From: Siphonodentalium dalli | Taxonomy: Eukaryota > Mollusca > Scaphopoda > Gadilida > Siphonodentaliidae | Assembly (NCBI GenBank): GCA_032622095.1 | Contig: CP136065.1 | Coordinates: 241,717,530-241,781,529, forward strand | Direction of reading: 5' to 3' | DNA length: 64,000 nucleotides | Part shown: positions 60,464 to 64,000 of the stretch, one piece after another | Layout of the letters: each line of letters begins with the position of its first letter | Numbering within the stretch: position 1 is the first letter of the stretch | The notes under the pieces: generated by a model | Databases searched by the model: none | Told to the model about the DNA's origin: nothing | The model's input: the letters and a program-made list of their open reading frames with translations, nothing else | Made by a program: the position numbers and the translations under genes

Positions 60464-61296
60464 TTGGCTTCTCACTGAAACAGAACGAATAGTGTGCAAC
60501 GAATTGAATCGTTTATCGGCAAAATCAAGTTAAGTTGGAAAATGCCTGAACATATATTTATATATTTATGCTGCTTAATGATGCAACGTCAACCATTCTG
60601 ACTGCAATTCCCAATGCAATATACCAAGCAGCAGCCAACATATATATATATGTATGCCATCGGACTCCTTTGTGTTCGTCCACATATACGTTATACCAGG
60701 AAATAAAGTGACTACAATGTTGACTGTATCGAACTTTGTTTTGAGCCATATATGTAAATCCTCAATATGTAGATAACGCAATGTGATGAAATCACTCATT
60801 TATTTGAGACAATTCATTCTGCATTATTCTGAGAAACTGAACTGTCCATATTCATTTAAAAATGTCTAGTATATAATGCATAGCCGTGGGGGCCGAAAAA
60901 GAGTGCATTGCTGATCGTTGTATACGAATGCCTCTCACGCGCTGGTGACTCTGTGTCTATTTGTAATCAATGTCTATGCGTTTGTCTAATTTTTCGCGTT
61001 GTGTGTCAGCTGAATGAGTTTAGCCCTTACAACATCAACTAATTGAGTTTGAGCATTTGCAAATATACGTATAATTCAAAAAGCACCTGTGTTTATTGGG
61101 TAAGTCTGAAATGAGAGCATTACTAAAACAAATGGTTGAACATTGCTAGCATAAAACATTGGATTTCTTGGAATATTTATACCTCCATGACCGAAGGAAA
61201 TGCTAGGTATACTGGATTACATACGTCCGTTCCTCTGTCCGTCTGTCCGTTCGTCTCGCCTCCTGTCTGTCGAGAAGCCCGTCACCCGGACGTCCG
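60464..61296. other. Intronic, no gene recognised
   Basis: Ends in a GTCCGT-rich stretch that begins the repeat of about 190 bp. Confidence 0.4.
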
Positions 61297-61760
61297 AGTA
61301 TATATATCAACACCAGTTGTCGGATCTCAATTAAATATGGTATGGATGTTTACCAATATTACATGGGGCCATTCAGTGGAGTGTTCAATCGTTTTATTCT
61401 GGTTTTAAGATCTAGAGTTTGTTTATCTGGAAAAGTTGGGGTTTTTGGTCCGTCCGAACAGATATCTCAACAATAGTTTGTCGTATCTCAATGAAATTTG
61501 TTATGAATGTTTACCACTATATATCAGGACATTCAGAGGAGTATATTCAATCGTTTTATTTGGGTTTTCCGTTTTAGAGTTATTCATATTTGTTTATTTG
61601 GAAATGTTTGTATTTAGTCCGTCCGAGCAGATATTTCAACAATATGTTGTCTGATCTCAATGAAAATTGGTGTGGATGTTCACTATTAGAGAACATTCAA
61701 TGGAGTGTTCAATCGTTTTGTTCATGTTTTCCGTTCTAGAGTAATCTTTCCGCCTGTCTG
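61297..61760. repeat. Degenerate tandem repeat of about 190 bp, about 3 units
   Basis: Units contain CAACAATA-TTGTC-ATCTCAATGAAA, then TTCA-TGGAGTGTTCAATCGT, then TTTTCCGTTTTAGAGTTATT. Preceded by CGTCCGTTCCTCTGTCCGTC (61226 onward) and followed by GGGGTATAGCTATGCTCACA. Together this looks like one dispersed invertebrate repeat. Confidence 0.55.
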
Positions 61761-61894
61761 AGCTTCTCAGCCGTGGGGTATAGCTATGCTCACACTATAG
61801 GTGGTGACATGCACCGGGCGACAGCCCAGCTCTTGTTTTGTATGGAAATGTCCCTTAATTATGTATTATTTAACATCTGCTAATTCTATTGCAG

Positions 61895-63553
61895 GTCAGT
61901 AACATCCTTATAGAACAGGGTGCAAAGGTCAGCGAGCTGGACAATGACGGGAGATCACCGCTCATTCTAGGGGCACAAGAGGGGCATCTAACTGTGGTGA
62001 AAACTCTTCTTAAACACGGCTCCTCTTTAGATCACAAGGCGCATGATGGGAGGTCTCCGTTTCGCAGTGCTGCATTGGAAGGCCACAAAGAGGTGGCGGA
62101 ATATTTAATATCTCAGGGTGCGAGCATCAACTATAAAGACCCGGATGGGAGGTCTACGTTATATGTGATAGTGCTAGAAAATAAAACTGATGTTGCACGA
62201 TTTCTTCTCGAACAAGGCGTCGACGTGGAATGCGTCGACGTAGAAGGGAGAACAGCTTTACACGTTGCTGCTTGGCAAGGCCATTTTAACATGTGTGAAA
62301 TATTGTTACAGAAAAGTGCCGATGTGAACGCAATTGACAATGACCAAAGAACTGCCCTGCAATCAGCGGCATGGCAAGGCTGTGCTAGCGTGGTCAAACT
62401 GCTGCTTGACAAAGGTGCAAAGGTCGACCACACGTGCAATCAGGGTGCGACAGCTTTGTGTATAGCTGCGCAAGAAGGACACGATTCAGTCGTTAAAGTG
62501 CTACTGCAGTACCATGCAAACCCAAACCACGCCGATCAGTTTGGTAGAACTCCCATACGCGTGGCTTACAAAAGCGGTCACGGTGATGTGTGTAAACTGT
62601 TGGAAAATTATGGTGCTAACCCGGTGAATGGGGCTAAAAGTCAGAGCATTTCTTCAACGTCAAGTAGCGGGACGCGATCATCAGACAACGTCGCCGCATC
62701 GACAACGGCAAATCTCATGAACAGTTCCCACATGCATAGCTCGCCTTCAGATTCACCAGACTCAACGTTTGATAAGCGAAAATCATATCTATCAAATTCC
62801 TCAACCGGTCGTTCTAGTCTAACTTCCTCAACAAACCAAAGTTCTTCTCATGGAGGTCCCGCAAAGTTCGACCCTGATAACTGTTTGACTTTCACTCAAC
62901 AGCTTCAACAGTGCTCAATGTCGCGAAACAGGTCGAGACCTGTAAGCAGGGTTTTATCCCCCGTCAGTGAACCTCAAAGCCCAGTGCAATCGCCTATGAG
63001 TTCTCCCTTTATGGATCCGTGTAACTTACCTGGAATGGCAAAACCTCAACAATCTTCGGACAAAAATATCAATTTGCTGGGGTATTCACCAATGAAATAC
63101 ACGAACTCAAAGCAAGACAAAATCGCTGCTACCATCAATATTATAACAAATCCAAATGCTGAACTCCCGTACGGCAATGACGAACCAGTTTGGCAAATCA
63201 ACCCTTCCTATTTCAAAAACAATATCGCTCGGTTAGAATCTCAACGGAAACAAAATGCAGACTACACGAACAACACCGATGTGAGTCCAAAATCGGAACA
63301 CCGTTCTCCGGAAATGAGGCGAAAGCGAAACGGAATCGTAACTAACCCGAACCTGCTTTCCAAAGGTCATAATAAAGGTCAGGGATTGAATGGGCATTAC
63401 GCCAAAATTCACGTTGTTCCTGGTGATTCTCCTGAGATTAAAAGTTCGACGTCAAATGGCATACTTTCTGGGGACGAAGTTGGAATGTCAAATGGCCACA
63501 AGGGTCCTGCTAGACCCAACGGTCTGTCGCTCAAAAAGGAAACACCATTATGA
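61895..63553 (+). CDS. ANKRD50: ANKRD50 orthologue, terminal coding exon (last ankyrin repeats and C-terminal tail)
   Basis: Follows acceptor TTCTATTGCAG and continues the frame in phase 0. The junction reconstructs an intact ankyrin repeat (AAFEGHGG | VSNILIEQGA). The exon adds 552 residues (840-1391): the end of repeat 10, seven more repeats (about 856-1086, including the strongly conserved ATALCIAAQEGH), then a Ser/Thr-rich low-complexity linker (about 1087-1310), a conserved KRNGIVTNPN block (1316-1325), and the terminus KKETPL. Vertebrate ANKRD50 has a very similar block and the same last six residues as I recall them, which makes orthology much safer than ankyrin similarity alone. E-T-P-L fits a class I PDZ ligand with Glu at -3, the type bound by SNX27. 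The stop is TGA at 63551-63553. The total length of about 1391 aa is close to the roughly 1.4-kb-codon human protein. I see no frameshift or premature stop. Confidence 0.95.
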   Translation, partial: VSNILIEQGAKVSELDNDGRSPLILGAQEGHLTVVKTLLKHGSSLDHKAHDGRSPFRSAALEGHKEVAEYLISQGASINYKDPDGRSTLYVIVLENKTDVARFLLEQGVDVECVDVEGRTALHVAAWQGHFNMCEILLQKSADVNAIDNDQRTALQSAAWQGCASVVKLLLDKGAKVDHTCNQGATALCIAAQEGHDSVVKVLLQYHANPNHADQFGRTPIRVAYKSGHGDVCKLLENYGANPVNGAKSQSISSTSSSGTRSSDNVAASTTANLMNSSHMHSSPSDSPDSTFDKRKSYLSNSSTGRSSLTSSTNQSSSHGGPAKFDPDNCLTFTQQLQQCSMSRNRSRPVSRVLSPVSEPQSPVQSPMSSPFMDPCNLPGMAKPQQSSDKNINLLGYSPMKYTNSKQDKIAATINIITNPNAELPYGNDEPVWQINPSYFKNNIARLESQRKQNADYTNNTDVSPKSEHRSPEMRRKRNGIVTNPNLLSKGHNKGQGLNGHYAKIHVVPGDSPEIKSSTSNGILSGDEVGMSNGHKGPARPNGLSLKKETPL

Positions 63554-64000
63554 CATTGAAATGTGAGTATATACCAAAGGGTATCCCATATTCGTTCATT
63601 TATTAACAATGAATACCATCGATGATATTTCCACATTTGCATGATGTGCGAGGGAATATATAGTAACATGCAACGAATTTAGTCCTGGTTTGAATCAGCA
63701 TTCATATTACAGCATACATGTAGCACGTGACTTATGATTATAATTTATACCGCATAGAATATAGCATAGCATATATTTATTGTATGCCTCCTATGTGGAG
63801 AAGAGTATATACAGAAAGGTTACAATGTGATATATACACAAGTACATAGTTATCACAACGTCGTTGACAACACACAGTTACGGTATATGGTTCTATTCGA
63901 TATTATGGCGAGTATTTGTGACAATATTATACTAGCTGCACTATTATGAAATTGAGTTCCCACGAATAAAACGGCACATGGTGAGCAGGTAAGTTGATGA
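63554..64000 (+). other. ANKRD50 3' flank / probable 3' UTR
   Basis: Non-coding and AT-rich. A donor-like GTGAGTAT begins at 63563, ten nt after the stop codon, so a 3' UTR intron is possible. If it is not spliced, the AATAAA at 63965 could serve as the polyadenylation signal. Confidence 0.45.
63965..63970 (+). terminator. Candidate polyadenylation signal AATAAA
   Basis: First canonical AATAAA on the + strand after the ANKRD50 stop codon, 412 nt downstream. The cleavage site and any GU-rich element would fall at or beyond the window edge, so use of the signal cannot be judged. Confidence 0.35.

Larger units (their letters stand above)
29705..61894 (+). other. 32.2 kb phase-0 intron of ANKRD50
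   Basis: Bounded by GTGAGT (29705) and TTCTATTGCAG (ending 61894). It interrupts ankyrin repeat 10 without disturbing frame. The intron is made largely of dispersed repeats listed separately. I found no conserved coding exon inside it on either strand, apart from a retrotransposon remnant on the - strand. Confidence 0.9.

Overview
This is eukaryotic genomic DNA: AT-rich, intron-bearing, and dominated by repeats. It contains no bacterial or viral gene cluster. The only conserved protein-coding gene I can support is an orthologue of ANKRD50 (ankyrin repeat domain 50) on the + strand. Its first recognisable coding exon (27188-29704) and its terminal coding exon (61895-63553) are separated by a 32.2 kb phase-0 intron. 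Joined, they encode about 1391 aa: an N-terminal P-loop NTPase-like domain, about 17 ankyrin repeats, a Ser-rich linker, and a C-terminal KKETPL tail that fits the SNX27 PDZ-ligand pattern. The repeat texture (tRNA-derived SINE with an AATC tail, many short foldback elements, satellite arrays, 'TACATGTA' flavour) suggests a marine lophotrochozoan, most likely a bivalve-type mollusc. That assignment is inference.

Layout. 1-27.0 kb is non-coding sequence upstream of the gene. It holds foldback and MITE-like elements, a 42-bp minisatellite (11.8-13.2 kb) with a small inverted sister locus at 4.5 kb, and a 3.3 kb satellite of about 60 units of 55 bp (17.2-20.5 kb). The large satellite lies between two diverged direct copies of one segment (16.1-16.9 and 22.2-23.6 kb). 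A SINE sits at 26.47 kb, about 0.7 kb before the coding exon. 27.04-29.70 kb is the large ANKRD50 exon, with a 20-codon upstream ORF. 29.7-61.9 kb is the intron, filled with nested MITEs, a 32-bp array (37.3-38.5 kb), a foldback of about 1 kb (42.0-43.0 kb), a LINE ORF2 remnant (about 55 kb, - strand) and a 28-bp array (60.0-60.5 kb). 61.9-63.55 kb is the last coding exon, followed by 3' flanking sequence with an AATAAA at 63965.

The most distinctive feature is a family of double-hairpin elements bounded by TTAA/CCCTTT termini (piggyBac-like MITEs). At least seven copies are seen plus fragments, including one nested inside another family and one with a related unoccupied site elsewhere in the window. 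A second, unrelated family (GAATGAGGTCC hairpins) has the same two-hairpin architecture. No autonomous transposase gene is visible. Almost all other open frames here are translations of repeats.
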